Shown here piece after piece: positions 46,385 through 59,114 of a stretch of 64,000 nucleotides of DNA. Source of the stretch: Costus lasius (Eukaryota > Streptophyta > Magnoliopsida > Zingiberales > Costaceae); contig CM050450.1 of assembly GCA_027563935.2 (NCBI GenBank), forward strand, positions 29,251,439 to 29,315,438, read 5' to 3'. How positions within the stretch are numbered: the first letter of the stretch is position 1; each line of letters opens with the position of its first letter. A program made the position numbers and the translations under genes. A model generated the notes under the pieces. It was not told the DNA's origin. It saw only the letters and a list, made by a program, of their open reading frames with translations, and made no database searches.

Positions 46385-47200
46385 AAGTTTGTGCTCACTT
46401 TATCAGAACTGAATCAGATTTATTATTTTCCTACTGACGGCACGGGGCTGACCCCACCAAAATTCAACTTAAATACCTTCTGGGAACTCCTTACAGGCGC
46501 CCAGCCCTTCGACACGAGGACAACCCAAGCAGCATCCCTCGGCAACCCAGTTTTGAAGTATGTGCACCGAGTCATGGCACATATAATTTTCGGCCGCGGG
46601 GAGTCCGACGGCCTTGTACGGGCTTTTGAGCTCCTATTCTTTTGGGCAATGTTACATGGAGTACACCTCAACACTGCTTTCTATTTCACCGGCAACTTTA
46701 GAAAGTCACCAGGGCACCTAAGGGTGCTATTGCTCTCGGGCGACTCCTTACCCCACTTGCTTTTGTGGTAGGGATTCATCCCTATCAAATGGAGCAAGCC
46801 TGGGGCAATTGCCGAATTGATCTTGAAACCTGCATTTCCATGCGGATGATTGTCAAAGAGGGAGAGCTCTACAGCCTACTCTTCCCCGGGAGTGATGTCA
46901 AGTTGCCGCTGCTGAATCCTCCACACACTACAGTTCGTGAGTAGTAGAACTAAAGAGTGGAAGCAGTTGAAGATCATGATGTCCCCGTTGACATTGCACC
47001 ACCACCCCCTTCGCAGCGACCTACCACCCAGCTTGACCGCATGGAGGTGATCATCAGATTTGTCTGGGACGCCCAACAAGAAACCCACCTTACAATCAAG
47101 AAGGGCTTGATCGGCTTTGCAACCTTGAGGCTGAAGTAGGATGCCAAGGACGAGTACAGTTTTCTCTCTTAGAGTCGGTTCACAACCTTCAGGCGAGGCT
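46385..47200 (+). pseudogene. Athila-type second ORF, central part (Athila-2)
   Basis: LTLSELNQIYYFPTDGTGL aligns with the LTLDQLGHIFGFP segment of Athila-1. YVHRVMAHIIFGRGESDGLV, then FFWAMLHGVHLNTAFYF, extends beyond the point where Athila-1 is broken. Stops near 46771, 46860 and 46945 and frame changes follow. Later parts show RPTTQLDRMEVIIRFVWDAQ (coiled-coil-like tail). It is non-functional. Confidence 0.8.
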
Positions 47201-47997
47201 GCGTTGGTGCTAGGGATGAGCACTTTGGTTTCACCAACACTTGGTCAGCTTTCTATGTTTCCTGTAGTTTAGTTTATGTTTTTAGTTTTTCTAGTTAACT
47301 TGTCATTTCACTCTTTGCAAGCCTTTACTTTTCTAGTTGTGTCAACATATTAGGTGTCTTACCCACCCCTTCTCCATGCTACTTGCTTTGTCTTTGGGAT
47401 TGATTTGTTCTTTGAATACTTGATTAGTTTGGAATGGGAGTCTTGACTATTTTTAGAGGTCTATATTTGTTATGGTTTACACATATGACTCTTTGGTTAA
47501 TACAATTGAATGATGTAATTAACTCAATTCATTACTTTTATAATCCCGAAAAGTGTGTTTGTTATTTGACCTTAACCTTTGCATCCATCCCACGTATACT
47601 GATTGATCGCATCTTGCTTCATAATTCCATACTTCTTTGTACATCTTGTCATAGGGATCAGAAATAATAATAGTGGTACCGAGGTGTACTTGTACAATGC
47701 ACATTGTACTCACACTTGGCACTATTCATAGCATTACAATAGCAAAAGGGATAGTGGTACCTAAGTTCATTATCTATCATGCTTGGCACTATCCCTAGAG
47801 TTCAAAATAACAGTAGTGGTACCGAAGCCAGGATATTCTCATTTCTCTAGCTTGGTACTGCCTCTAAAAAAAGGGGCACCATATAGGGACTATGTGGTAC
47901 TGATGCTATTTCCCCATGACTTGATGTACAATTATCTACGTTGTGAATGCTTGATCAATTATATCATTTATGTGAAATGTGTTGTAAAGGTTTTTGG
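47200..47997 (+). other. Athila-2 3' non-coding region with hairpin series
   Basis: There is no coding signal. From 47660 to 47890 a block recurs three times: (A)TAGTGGTACC..AG, 35-60 bases, then CTTGGCACTA or CTTGGTACTG. In the middle copy GGGATAGTG (47748) and CACTATCCC (47785) are perfect inverted arms. The region ends at tttgg (47993-47997), the left flank of element P. Confidence 0.6.
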
Positions 47998-49981
47998 TGT
48001 TGGGAAACCCCGGGGATATTTTACAAATTTTTGGCATAGGCATTACAGAATACATTGCATAGCGGAAGAATATCCCCGAAACAGGCTAGTCCCAAAAACC
48101 CAGTGAAGATCGTCTTGCGAGGGAGTCAACATGATTTGATAGTAAGTACCTAGAGCAAGAAAGAAGTGGCTGATGTCGAGGTAGGCGCCCAAGCGTTCGC
48201 CCTCTGCAGTCTCACACAGACGGATGCCTTGAGTCCTCTTCTTCTACGCTCGGTGCTAGCCTCGAGAAGAAGATCCAAGCCTTAGGGAGACCACCACTTC
48301 ACGTGTGCCAACCTCTAAGAAGAGATGCGCCAAGAGAAGAGAGGGAAGAGGTGAAGCCGCCAAGTCCAAATTCTCCTAGCGCCAAGAGGAATGGATGAAG
48401 ATGACTCTTGGTTAGGAAGATGGAAGGGATGCGCCAAGACCCTTATTCTCGCCTTTTCTTTTGTTCACGCCAATTTCATAGTACTTAGCCTCTCGCATAT
48501 CACATGATATATATAGAGGCAAGAGGGATGTGGCAACATAAGGGGTGGAGGCAAAGAAATCATGAAGGATGCGACTAGGATTGAATGAGGGAGCAATTAG
48601 GGTTAGGGTTAAGGAAACTCTCCAAGAGCTTTCCATAAACCCCATCCTATCATCCATATACGCCAAGGACCTTCCTAAGAAGTCCTCCAAGCCATATCAG
48701 CCCCAAGGCTTGCCATAGAGGCAAGCATACCATCAAAGGATGAAGGGCAAGGCGCCTTTTACTTCCTAATGATGCCTTAGGTGCCAACTCCTCCCCATTA
48801 TGCCCTTAGGTGCCAATGGGAGGAGTTTTCTCCCCATTACACCCTTTTAGCCCATTAGCTCTTCATGACAACTTGTTATTGGGCCTCATTTGGTTAATGA
48901 GCTAGCTCAAACTTCATTACATGGGTTGATTAAGCTATTGGATCCAATCCAATGCAACGCTAAGTCAAATGTGACCAACCATGGTCAAATTCAGGTCAAC
49001 CTACCAAAATTGAAGTTTGGCTCCAATAACTCTCTTCCATCTCATCAGGCCCACTAACGCTGATGAAATCTCCTAAATAAATTTGAATTATACAATAACT
49101 CAATAATAAGGCTTCCCGATTAATACAAGAACTCGAGTATTAAGGTGTGTGACTCTATAGGTTCCTCTGACGTCGGTAGTGCTGACCTAAGGTCACCACA
49201 AGTAGTGAGTGGCACCTACCAGTGCTTCACTGCTACCCAAGTCATCAGAATGGATATCGACATCGACATCCCCATCATTGCAACTAGGTACAGATGCATT
49301 ATAGTCTCTTTGCCAAACTGATATCCGATTGGACAAGTGTGTCACCACTTGTTTTCACCCAATTATATGGTCATGACTAAAATAGGTTCTCACCTGGGTA
49401 TGGCCATACACTTTCAGTCATAGAATCATAAGGGGGCCCTGTGGATATCATGCTTCACTTAGGAAGGGGGCAAATCTTCTATCTGTCCATTGACCTTCTC
49501 ATATGGGTCGTGACATGCTCAATGACAACTGTAATTACCTCCTAACTACGGCGAGGTGTTAGGTTGTATCAAAGCATCTCCCTAACCACATAGAATAGTT
49601 AATGACCTCAAGTCAAGGGATCAATGCATCTCCTGTCACTTATGAGGATAACTCATGACACCAAATCATAGCTTCACAAAGGGTCAATCCAGTATATCTA
49701 CCACTGATATACCCATATGTTTGTGTTAGCACCATGTGCCTAACCAGCCCATTTACCAGTCTCACGAGTACCATAGCTATCCCATATCCACTAAGGTACA
49801 TTGATTGGGGACAATAGTTTGAGCACAGATCCAATCTGTCTCCTGGGACATTATCATGTAAGTACACAATCACAGATGTAAGCAAACAATGATAATGACA
49901 ATGCAGAAGGATATAAGAAGTATCAATGTCAAGTAGTATAAATATGGACCAATACTAGGTCTCAGGGCATATACACCAACA
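47998..49981 (-). repeat. 3' LTR of element P
   Basis: 1984 bp, on + TGTTGGGAAACCCC...ATACACCAACA. It is parallel in reverse orientation to the LTR of X and to 26327-28220. It is preceded on minus by the polypurine tract. Confidence 0.88.
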
Positions 49982-50002
49982 ATCTCCCACTTGCACTAAG
50001 AC

Positions 50003-50383
50003 CTAGAAGTTGAGCAACCTCAACTCCATATCTCTAGTATGACCATCATGCTTCTGCTGCACCAAAGTCTTGGTCAGTGGGTCTGCTAGATTGTTTTCTG
50101 TGTCAACTCTACTAATCTTGACATCACCTCGATCAATGATCTCTCTGATCAGGTGAAATCTTCTGAGTATGTGTTTGGATCTTTGATGAGATCTTGGTTC
50201 CTTGGCTTGTGCAATTGCCTCATTGTTGTCACAATAGAGCTCAATGGGATCCACTGCCCTTGGAAGCACCTGAAGATCAGATATGAACTTCCTTATCCAA
50301 ATAGCTTCTTTAGCTGCCTCAGAAGCGGCCAAATACTCAACTTCGATTGTAGAATCAGCTATGGTGGATTGCTTGAAGCTCTT
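50003..50383 (-). pseudogene. element P RNase H, C-terminal part
   Basis: SFKQSTIADSTIEVEYLAAS, EAAKEAIWIRKFISDLQ, IELYCDNNEAIAQAKEP, RSKHILRRFHLIREII and ADPLTKTLVQQKHDGH form the second half of copia RNase H. It ends LRLLNF with a stop 21 bases from the 3' LTR. The block before SFKQ, about 25-30 residues in relatives, is missing at the Athila LTR junction. Confidence 0.85.
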
Positions 50384-51584
50384 TGATGCATTGCATTTAT
50401 ATAGTGTTTTTGCCTATGTTTTACATCATATTTTGGACTTATTTGGACTATTTTGTGTTACTTCTAGTGTTTTTATCTTACTTTCCACAGAATCTTCACT
50501 TTTTTTGGTTTTATTGAAAATGTAGGTAAAAAGGCATAAAAATGAAGGATTTTGAGAGTTGTAAGGTCAAAGCACAATTCCCGAGGAGATCACGAGCCCA
50601 CATGTCAAATTTGGAGCAAAAACGATAAAGAACGAGACATTTACGGCCTTGGCCGTAATTGTGGATTCGGCTATAAACACGACGACGAGCGAGAGGTGAA
50701 AATTGGCTAAGTATAAAAGTCCACCGAAACTTTCACAAGTGAAGCCGTAATTCCATCACGGGCCGTAAAAATTTCTGTGACAAAAAGCATTATACGCCGA
50801 AAGAATTACCGTCGAAGCCGTAAATACATCACGAGCCGTAAAAGTTTCCGCCTGACGAGTTTTTCGCTCGATTCTCACTCGTTTTGAACTGGATTTTAGC
50901 CAAACTTTGCAGAACTGTTCCTTGACGGGTTCTAAACTGGTCTAGCTATAAAAGATGGGATTTTGATCGGTTTAAGGGGAGCTTGAACGGACGAAGACAA
51001 ATAGCGGCGGCGACAAGGACGAAAACCTAGTTTCAAATATTTTTCCGGCGAGATTTCCCCTGAAGGTGACGATAGATCAACCAATCCTCATTCTCAGATC
51101 AAGGAGAAGGCGGTTCTGTAGTCTTTTTAGTGATTTCTTGCAATCTTTTATGCGTTTACTAGTCCATCACAACACCATGTATTTCCATACTAACATGAGC
51201 AAGTAGAAACCTTTGTCGGGATGATTGGGCATAGCCCTTTGACTTTTATGAGTTAATCCATGCTTTTACTATTTTCATTAGAATTTATCTGCATGATTTA
51301 GTTGAAATTTTACCTATCTCGTAATTTACCCTGGCCAAGTATTTTTACGTCTTAGATGTTGCGAGAAGGACCGGGAGGTGAATCGCAATGTTCGATCTAT
51401 TTCAACTAGACCTATGAATCCAATCACGAGAGTAGTTTGGATTTGTCTGAAGGGTTAAGCAAATGCTTCATAGAGCTTAAGGGGTTCAATTGGGTTAACT
51501 ATCACGGGAGTAGTTAGTTAATCTAGTTGAATACCGTACTACGCTTCGGGAGGAGGTAGTATGCACCTTAGGAAGACTGGAATC
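50384..51584 (+). repeat. Athila-type LTR fragment inside element P
   Basis: It starts TGATGCATTGCATTTATA and follows the Athila-1 LTR through three palindromic modules (50639-50677, 50730-50770, 50804-50843), CTGGCCAAGTATTTTTACGT and CGGGAGGAGG, then breaks off at CACCTTAGGAAGA. About 250 bases of the LTR 3' end are missing, and no TSD is visible. It is more diverged from Athila-1 than the two Athila-1 LTRs are from each other. Confidence 0.82.
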
Positions 51585-51589
51585 ACGCA

Positions 51590-52590
51590 TCAGTATAGCC
51601 CTGAACACTAAGCTCTCCCTATCCCCCATAGACCAAGAACAAATGCTTAGTTCTTCTCAGATACTTAAGGATGTTCTTTATAGCCACCTAGTGCTGTAGA
51701 CCCAGATTGGATTAGTATCAGCTAGTTATGCTCATAGCATAAGCCACGTGTAGTCTAGTACACAACATCGCATACAAGATCGAGCCTACTGCCGAAGCAT
51801 AGGGCACTCGACTCATGTCATCCCTCTCTACCTGTGTGGCGGGACACTGGCTCTTTGAGAGACTAAGGCCATGTCTCACTAGAAGGTATCCCTTCTTGGA
51901 TTGCCCCAAGTTGAACCTCTCCAGGACCTTATCAATGTAGGTACTTTGACTTAGGGCTAGCAGCCTCTTGAATCTATCCCGGTAGATCCTCATGCCTAGA
52001 ATATAGGTGGCCTCCCCTAAGTCCTTCATCTTGAAATGCTTCCCTAACCATGTCTTCATAGACTGAAGACTAGGGACGTCGTCTCTGATAAGTAGTATGT
52101 CATCGACATACAAGACCAGAGAAGTCACTAAGCTCCCACTGAATTTTCTATATACACAGGCGTCATCTTCACTTTTGATAAAACCATAATCTCTCACAGC
52201 TTCATCAAACCGAATATTCCAACTTCGAGATGCTTGCTTTAATCCATAAATGGATTTCTTTAGCCTGCAGACCTTATTGGCATATGCAGGATGGATGAAG
52301 CCATCAGGCTGTCTCATATACACATCCTCTGTTAGCTTCCCATTAAGGAACACTGTCTTGACATCCATCTGTCATATCTCATAGTCATGATATGCAGCGA
52401 TAGCAAGCAGAATCCAAATGGATTTGATCATGGCAACTGGCGAGAAGGTTTCATCATAGTCCACCCCGTGGACTTGTTTGAATCATTTAGCCACTAGTCT
52501 ATCCTTATAGGTAACTATGTTGCCATCCATGTCAGTCTTTCTCTTGAAGACCCATTTACACCCTATGAGTTTTACCCCATCAAGTAGCTC
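51590..52590 (-). pseudogene. element P reverse transcriptase
   Basis: From 52368 an open 216-codon stretch reads MDVKTVFLNGKLTEDVYMRQ, CRLKKSIYGLKQASRSW, the catalytic LVLYVDDILLI, GEATYILGMRIYRD and VPYASAVGSILYAMLCTR. The N-terminal RT part (52590-52370) has stops. The decayed RT/RNase H boundary continues to about 51590, where Athila LTR sequence takes over. Confidence 0.88.
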
Positions 52591-53790
52591 GACTAAATCC
52601 TAGACTTGGTTAGCTGACATGGAATCCATCTCGGAACGCATGGCTTCAAGCCATCTCTCGGAGTCCGGTCCATTGACCGCCTCATCATAGATCCAGGGCT
52701 CATCCTCAATGATGAAGATCCCATTGTGTTGGGTCGGTAGTGACCCATACCTCTCAGGTGCCCGATGAATCCTCCCAGACCTACGTAGGACTTGTGTCTG
52801 AGCCTCAGGTTGCCTAGCAACCGGTGCAGGTGACTCAGGTTCCATCTCCTTGTCCTATGGTTGCACTTGGACCTCGTCCAAGTTAAACTTCCTCCCATTG
52901 ACTTCTTTCATGAGAAATTATTTCTCTAGAAAGATAGCACCCCGAGCAATAAAAACTTTGTTCTTGGTGGGAACATAGAAGTAGTAACCCTTAGTTTCCT
53001 TAGGGTACCCCACAAACACACATTCATCAGATCTAGGTCCTAGCTTGCTAGAATCCAGACGTTTGACATAAGCCTCACAACCCCAAATCCTGATAAATGA
53101 GAGGTTAGGGCGTCTCCCACTCCATACCTCGTATGGAATCTTAGAGACACTCTTAGATGGAACATTATTTAGTATAAGAGAAGCTGTCTCAAGTGCATGA
53201 CCAACAGAATGAGGGAGGTAGAGTTGCATGACTCATCATAGATCAAACCATATCCAACAAAGTTTGATTTCTCCTCTCAGACACACCATTCCATTGAGGT
53301 GTTCCAGGAGGAGTGAGTTGGGATAGGATCCCACACTCCCTAAGATAGTCAAAGAACTCATCGCTCAAGTACTCTCCACCACGATCTGATCGAAGAGTTT
53401 TGATAGGCCTACCAAGCTAGTTCTCTACTTCATGTCTGAACTCCTTAAATTTTTTAAAGGATTCAGACTTATGTCTCATCAAGTAGACATAACCATATCT
53501 ACTGAAGTCATCAATTAATATGATGAAGTAGTTGTATCCTCCTCTGACTTGTTTACTGAATGGCCCACACACATCACTATGTATAAGATCCAGCAAACCC
53601 CATGCCCTCTCACCAGTCTTGGTGAAGGGCGCTTTTGTCATTTTCCCTAATAAACAAGGCTCACAAGTGTCAAATTCCTCCCAGGAACTTGAATCTAACA
53701 ACCCATTTACATGGAGTTGTTGAATGCGATTCTTGTTTATATGGGCTAATCGACAATGCTATAGGAAGGCACCAACTGAACCACTCAGTT
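52590..53790 (-). pseudogene. element P integrase
   Basis: The GAG-pre-integrase block with FDTCEPCLLGKMTKAPF is followed by the core start LDLIHSDVCGPFSKQVRGGY and FIILIDDFSRYGYVYLM (53701-53417). The C-terminal part is AVGHALETASLILNNVPSKS-like, then YEVWSGRRPNLSFIRIWGCE (53229-52918). The linker RRSGRIHRAPERYG, which leads into RT in copia elements, is at 52790-52745. Stops near 53400, 53240 and 52900 break it. Confidence 0.82.
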
Positions 53791-53929
53791 TGGTCCTCTT
53801 ACTATTTATGTTACAAATAGAACTATCCATGTCCAAGACATATAATCCATTGGTCAGAGTACCCCTCCCATAAAACATGTTTGCAAATGAAAAAAGAACA
53901 AGAGTTCTCCTTTATTTCAAACTTAAATC

Positions 53930-54240
53930 CTTTCTTTGCCTAGCAAGGAATGGATACATTGTTTTTAGTAAGTGAAGGTACATAATAGCAATGATCTAGT
54001 TCTAATTGAAGTCCAGAAGACACAGAGAGAGTCAAAATTCCTACAGCAACAGTAGCAACTTGTGTCCCGTTTCCAACTCGTAGGTTAATCTCTCCAGGCC
54101 GCACCGATCTACTTTTCTCGAGCCCCTGCATATTTGTACAAATATGAGCTCCACATGCGGTATCCAATACCCATGATAAAGAAGTAGAAAAGTTGACTTC
54201 AGTAACATAAATACTTGAGCTAGAAGATAAGGCCAAGCCT
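53930..54240 (-). pseudogene. element P protease
   Basis: SLSWVLDTACGAHICTNMQG carries the D-T-A triad of copia retropepsins (most have D-T-G/D-S-G). LRVGNGTQVATVAVG and LELDHCYYVPSL follow. It is open for about 98 codons and then stops. Confidence 0.82.
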
Positions 54241-55034
54241 TTCTTCTCCTCATTCTGAAGTTGCTTGCAGTCCCTCCTCCAGTGACCCTGCTCGCCACAA
54301 TGGAAGCACCTCTGCTCCTTTGACTTCTTTGCCTTTTACTTCAGTGCTTTGGTAGGACACTTGGCACGTGCCTTACCCTTTTTCTTCATCTTCTTAGCCA
54401 TAGGGACCAGAAGAACAATTGGGTTTGGTCTTGCCCATTTCACACTTGGCTGTTTGGAGCATATTCAATAGTTCCTACCGAGTGCAGTCAATCCGGTTCA
54501 TGTTGAAATTAATAATAAACAGACTGAAGCTGGGGGGCAGGGACTGCAGAATAAGATCCACAACCAGCTCATTATCTATGGTGTGTCCCAGTCTTTTGAG
54601 ATGTCCACGTTCCCAATCAACCTGAGCATATGAGGTCTGACTAGTGCACCCTCAGATAACTTGCACCGAAAGATTGCTTTAGTAGTGTCATATCTCTCTG
54701 TCCTAGCCTGAGCTTCGAACATCTGTTTCAGATGAGTTATCATCTGAAAAGCATCCTGCTCCTCATATTGCACCTGAAGTTTAGGTGTCATAGTGCCAAG
54801 CATGAGACATGCTACTTCCAAAGAGTCATCTTGATGCTTTCTAAAAGCATCCCTTTCTGCCGCTCGGGCATTAGGTGCAGGAGTCGCAGGAAGAGGCTGC
54901 TCAAGGACATATAGCTTCTTCTCAAGCTTGAGGGCGATCCTCAAGTTCCGGTGCCAGTCCATGATATTGGTTCCAAACAACTTGTCCTTCTCAAGAAGGG
55001 ATTGTAGTGTCAATCCGCTAGTGTTCGTAGCCAT
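54100..55034 (-). pseudogene. element P gag with zinc knuckle
   Basis: The open part 55034-54576 starts MATNTSGLTLQSLLEKDKLF and contains DWHRNLRIALKLEKKLYVLE and MFEAQARTERYDTTKAIFRC, typical of copia Gag. After a frame change the CCHC knuckle CFHCGEQGHWRRDC is read near 54315-54275, preceded by a lysine-rich stretch. ATG 55034 is chosen because no upstream in-frame homology is seen. Confidence 0.82.
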
Positions 55035-55847
55035 TGTTCTACAACAACCAAGAAACAGCAGATAAGTACTACTTCAAATCATTTAAACTGGACTTGTTTT
55101 AAATGATTATGGCTCCCACTATTTTAATCGAATTTACAACCCACAAAGTCAATCGGGAAATATGAGATTTCCTAGTGAGATAGGATCCTTATTCCACATG
55201 AGGCTTCGCATCCCACGAGGGTGGGATGAGATGCACAAAGTGACCCATGCTTCTTAAGGTGGGTACGCCGGCCGATTGCACTTGGCAACTCCCCTTATTG
55301 AAATAGTCTAGGCATTTCATGTCCAGCGAGGGCTAGATATGGCATGAAACCCTAACCTCTAAACGATGCCTCTATAGTTCCACCATATGCACAACACATG
55401 TGGAAATCTAGTCAAGTTCATTCCTAATCATTATGCCCAAGGCCAACGAATTTCCTTGCGAATGCACGTCCAGGTTAAAAGTGGACTGGGAAAACCATTC
55501 TCACCACACACCTTCTAATGATAAGTGGGTGTGTCCCACGAGGGTGGAAAACAGTTCACAACATCACTGATCGATAACTTGATGAGGGCTGCACGTTAGA
55601 AGGCTACTATACTTGATATTTTTGATTGAGGGTTTTTGAGGTCTCATCCTCTTAGTTTTATCTTATGTCTAACATTACAGGCATGCAATCCTATAGTGAT
55701 AACATGAAGATGTGATCAAAGCCCATTTAAAACATTAAACCAACCCATACCAAAAGGAGGTTCAACTCTTGACCTAGGACACAAGCCCTAAAACTAGATC
55801 TAGCCTAGCCGACCTCTAGCTTGATCTTCAAGGTTGGCTTCAAGGTC
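55035..55847 (-). other. element P leader, gag-proximal part
   Basis: Non-coding sequence between gag ATG and unit Z. No reading frame or motif is recognised. It continues, after removing Z, at 61056-61612 and, after removing the solo LTR, at 63609-63934. Confidence 0.6.
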
Positions 55848-55947
55848 CACCATGTCACACCCCTAGAGGATGGTAATTTCATTACATAAAAATTTTGACA
55901 ATATGTGTCCAGGATCAAAACATGATAACCTGATCAACATAACTTAT

Positions 55948-58335
55948 TGTTAGGGAATGCCGGGTGTAATTTAAAATTTTGCAGTCCCAGGACGCAGCGG
56001 AAGAAGCATTACACCCGAAACACATTCCGGTCCCAAGGATCCATGCGAGAGAGAGAACACAAGGATGTGTTAGGGTTAGTACCTTTATTGCTTGTTAGGA
56101 TGAAGGTGCCAAGTTGAAGACGCTCAAGTGCTCGTCCTCTACAAGTATCCACGCGTTGACTCCTTGATCGTTGCTCCCTTCCACGCTTGGTGCTAGCCTC
56201 GGGAAGAGAATCAAGCCTTTGTCACTCTCTTCAAATCTTGCGCCACCTCCAAGGTAGAAGCGCCAAGAAGAGATGTGGAGGAAGATGATGCGCCAAGTAC
56301 TTCCTTATTCTTCTTTGCTTGCGCCACCTCCAAGGTGCGCCTATGGCCAAGGAACGATGAGGGCTTGTGGCAAGAAGACGCCACCAAGCACAAAGAATCC
56401 TTGCACCAGAGAAGATGAGAAGAAGAAGAAGGACTTGCTTGCGCCTTTGATGGAAGAAGGAGAGCTCCAAGCCCTCAAGTTGTCGCCACCTTAAACTTCC
56501 AATTCTCTCCAAGAGATGTCGCCACCAAGTCCTTCTCCAAGTTGCGCCAAGAGGTGAAGAAGGAGAAGAAGGCTTGCGGCTACAAAGAGGAGGAAGGTTG
56601 CGCCACCTTGATGTTGTCGCCCTTTGCGCTTGCTCACACCTCTCTATGTATGTTCACACCTCCAAGGAATCGAACCCACCCAAAGAGGGGGCGGCAAGGG
56701 TCCTATTAATAGGACAAGAGGCGGCAAGGGCAATGGCTAGGATCATGCCAAGTGTGCGGCTAGGATAAAGGAGTCTTGAGGTAAGGAAAGTCTCCAAGAC
56801 TTTACCATAAACCTCATTCAACCTATCCTAATTTGCCCAATGGCCATATCAGCCCAAGACATGCCTTAGAGGCATGCATTCCATCCAAGGAGAAGGGCTA
56901 GGCGCAACATCCATGAAGAATTCGGCTAGGGTGGTTTCTTGGGAGAAATTAGGGTTTGAGGTAAGGTAAGTCTCCAAGACATTACCATATTCCTCACCCT
57001 ACTATCCATATGCGCCCAAGAACTTCCCATAAAAGTTCTCAAGCCATATCAGCCCCAAGACTTGCCTTAGAGGCAAGTATTCCATCCAAGGAGCAAAGGG
57101 GGAGGCGCCTAATGCTTCCTTATGAAGCAACATGCGCCCACTTCACCCCATTATGCCCTTGGCGCCAATGGGGTATAATTCTTCCCCATTATACCCTTAT
57201 TTGCTTATACTTCTTCATGATAACTAATTATTGGGCCTCATTGGATAATGAGCTAGCCCAAACTTCATGGCATGAGTTGATTAAGCCATTGGATCCAATC
57301 CAATGCAACCCTAATCCAAATGTGACCAATCTAGGTCAATTTCGGGTCAACCTGCCAAAAATGAAGTTTAGCTCCAATAACTTTCTTCCAACTCATCAGG
57401 CCCATTGGCGCTGATGAAATCTTCCAAATGGATCCAAGTTATCCAATAACTTGATCCAAAGGCTTCTGATTAAAGCAACGTCAAGAGTCTATTGCGTGTG
57501 ACCCCGTAGGATCCATATGACGATGGCAATGATGTAAACATCATAAGTAGTGAGGGGTATCTAGCAACACATCACTACTACCCATGTCATAGGACTTAAG
57601 TCATTATGGCAACGACTCCTAACCAGCAACGAGGATTCCCATGCATTCTAGATCCCTTTGCCTAACTGATATCCCGCCATTGGATATAGTCCATATTTAT
57701 TAATCCAATCTACTGGTCATGACTCAATCAGTGTGGCCACACATTCCTGTCATGCACCAATGAGGTGGGGCGCCCCTAAGTGGATATCATGCTTCCTCTG
57801 AAGGAAGGGGCAAATCCTACTATTGGTCATCCATGTCTCTACATGACTTATGACATGCCCAATGACAGTCGTTTTGATCTCCCAATTACGGAGAGACGTA
57901 AGACTGTATTAAAGCATACCCATCATCAAATCTAGACATGAATACCTCAAGTCTGAGGATCAATGCAAACCTCTTGCATGTGAGATTGACTCGTTGACTA
58001 GACAAGTCAATCCTCACGGTGGATCACTCCAGTGCATCCAATGCACCTGTATGTCTGCGTTACTGTGCCCTGCACCTAACCAGCCCATACACCAGTCTCA
58101 CATGTACCAAAGCCGTCCCATATCTGCTAAGGTACCTTGACTGGGGATAGCTTGTGAGAATGGATCCAATCCAAACTCCTGGGACATTATATATGCAATT
58201 CAATACATCAACGCAGGTAAAGCAATCTGCATAATAACGACCATGCCTCTATAAAGAATAATAGTTCTATCAAAGTACATTCAAACAATGCCTGACCATC
58301 TCCATACATTGGTCTGTAGGGCATATACACCAACA
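55948..58335 (-). mobile_element. Solo LTR inside unit Z
   Basis: 2388 bp, on + TGTTAGGGAATGCC...ATACACCAACA, flanked by cttat (55943-55947 and 58336-58340). It is closest in its ends to the solo LTR at 17885-19887. It is longer because of an internal duplication (period about 180, 56778-57090) and an expanded GCGCC-rich region. Confidence 0.88.
56778..57090. repeat. 180-bp tandem duplication in the solo LTR
   Basis: GAGGTAAGG.AAGTCTCCAAG at 56778 recurs at 56958. Each is followed by CCATATCAGCCC, GCCTTAGAGGCA and ATTCCATCCAAGGAG at the same distances. Confidence 0.8.
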
Positions 58336-59114
58336 CTTATAAAATTTACTTTCCATCATCTAGGAGGTAACAACAATTCAAATAGTCATTCAAAATTTCT
58401 CATTCTATTAATCAAAATCCATTTACATCATAAAAACCATACATCCTATTTCAAAACCATAGTATTTATTCAATATAACTCACACTTATATTACAAACAT
58501 CAAAATGAATATCATACATGAGTCATTTAACTCTACATGCTCAATATTTCACAACCATATTATCTCACTCACAAGTCATGGATCTTCTCACACTTATCAT
58601 ACAAACATACTAACAACTTCATACATTAGTCATATGTTTACAAGTTCAAAACATAAAACCACAACTCATTATCTTCCTTAAACCGTCCACATAAACTTGT
58701 AGCCCAAAGCTAACCTGTAAAGAGGTTAGGATGCAAGGATTGAGCAAGAATGCTCAGCAAGTAAATAAGATGCCAAAAAAGGAGAAGTATTCATAATAGA
58801 TCTCCACATGGTTCCATAAGTAATATCAAATGGAAACATAATAGTGACATAATAAGCAATAGTGACATGATAAACATAATACAATGGTAAGCATATCACA
58901 AGGTAGCAATCCAAAGAGGCATATAAGTACATGGTAAGCATAAACAACAGATAGAATCAATCCAAAGCAACATAGAGTTACATGGTAAGTAGAAAGATCA
59001 CAAAGATAAATCAACCAAAAGATACATATCATACACAACATAGAGAGCATGTGGGAAATAACAAATAAGATAATTTTTTCACGTCTGGAAGCATATTCCA
59101 CCCTCGTCAGGGTG

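Larger units (their letters stand above)
34097..47997 (+). mobile_element. Athila-2: broken Athila-like gypsy element
   Basis: The 5' LTR (34097-35514 plus 43696-43817) is split by the gypsy element at 35515-43690. It starts TGATAACATGC and ends CTCTATCA. The PBS TTTTTGGCGTCATTGCCGGG (from 43820) is of the tRNA-Asp type. Internal parts seen are gag (44000-45480), an unrelated non-coding block (45482-46384), the Athila-type second ORF (46385-47200) and 3' non-coding sequence to 47997. Element P follows. Protease, RT and integrase are absent. Its 3' LTR is not in the window. The left flank ggtgc is the expected TSD. Confidence 0.82.
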
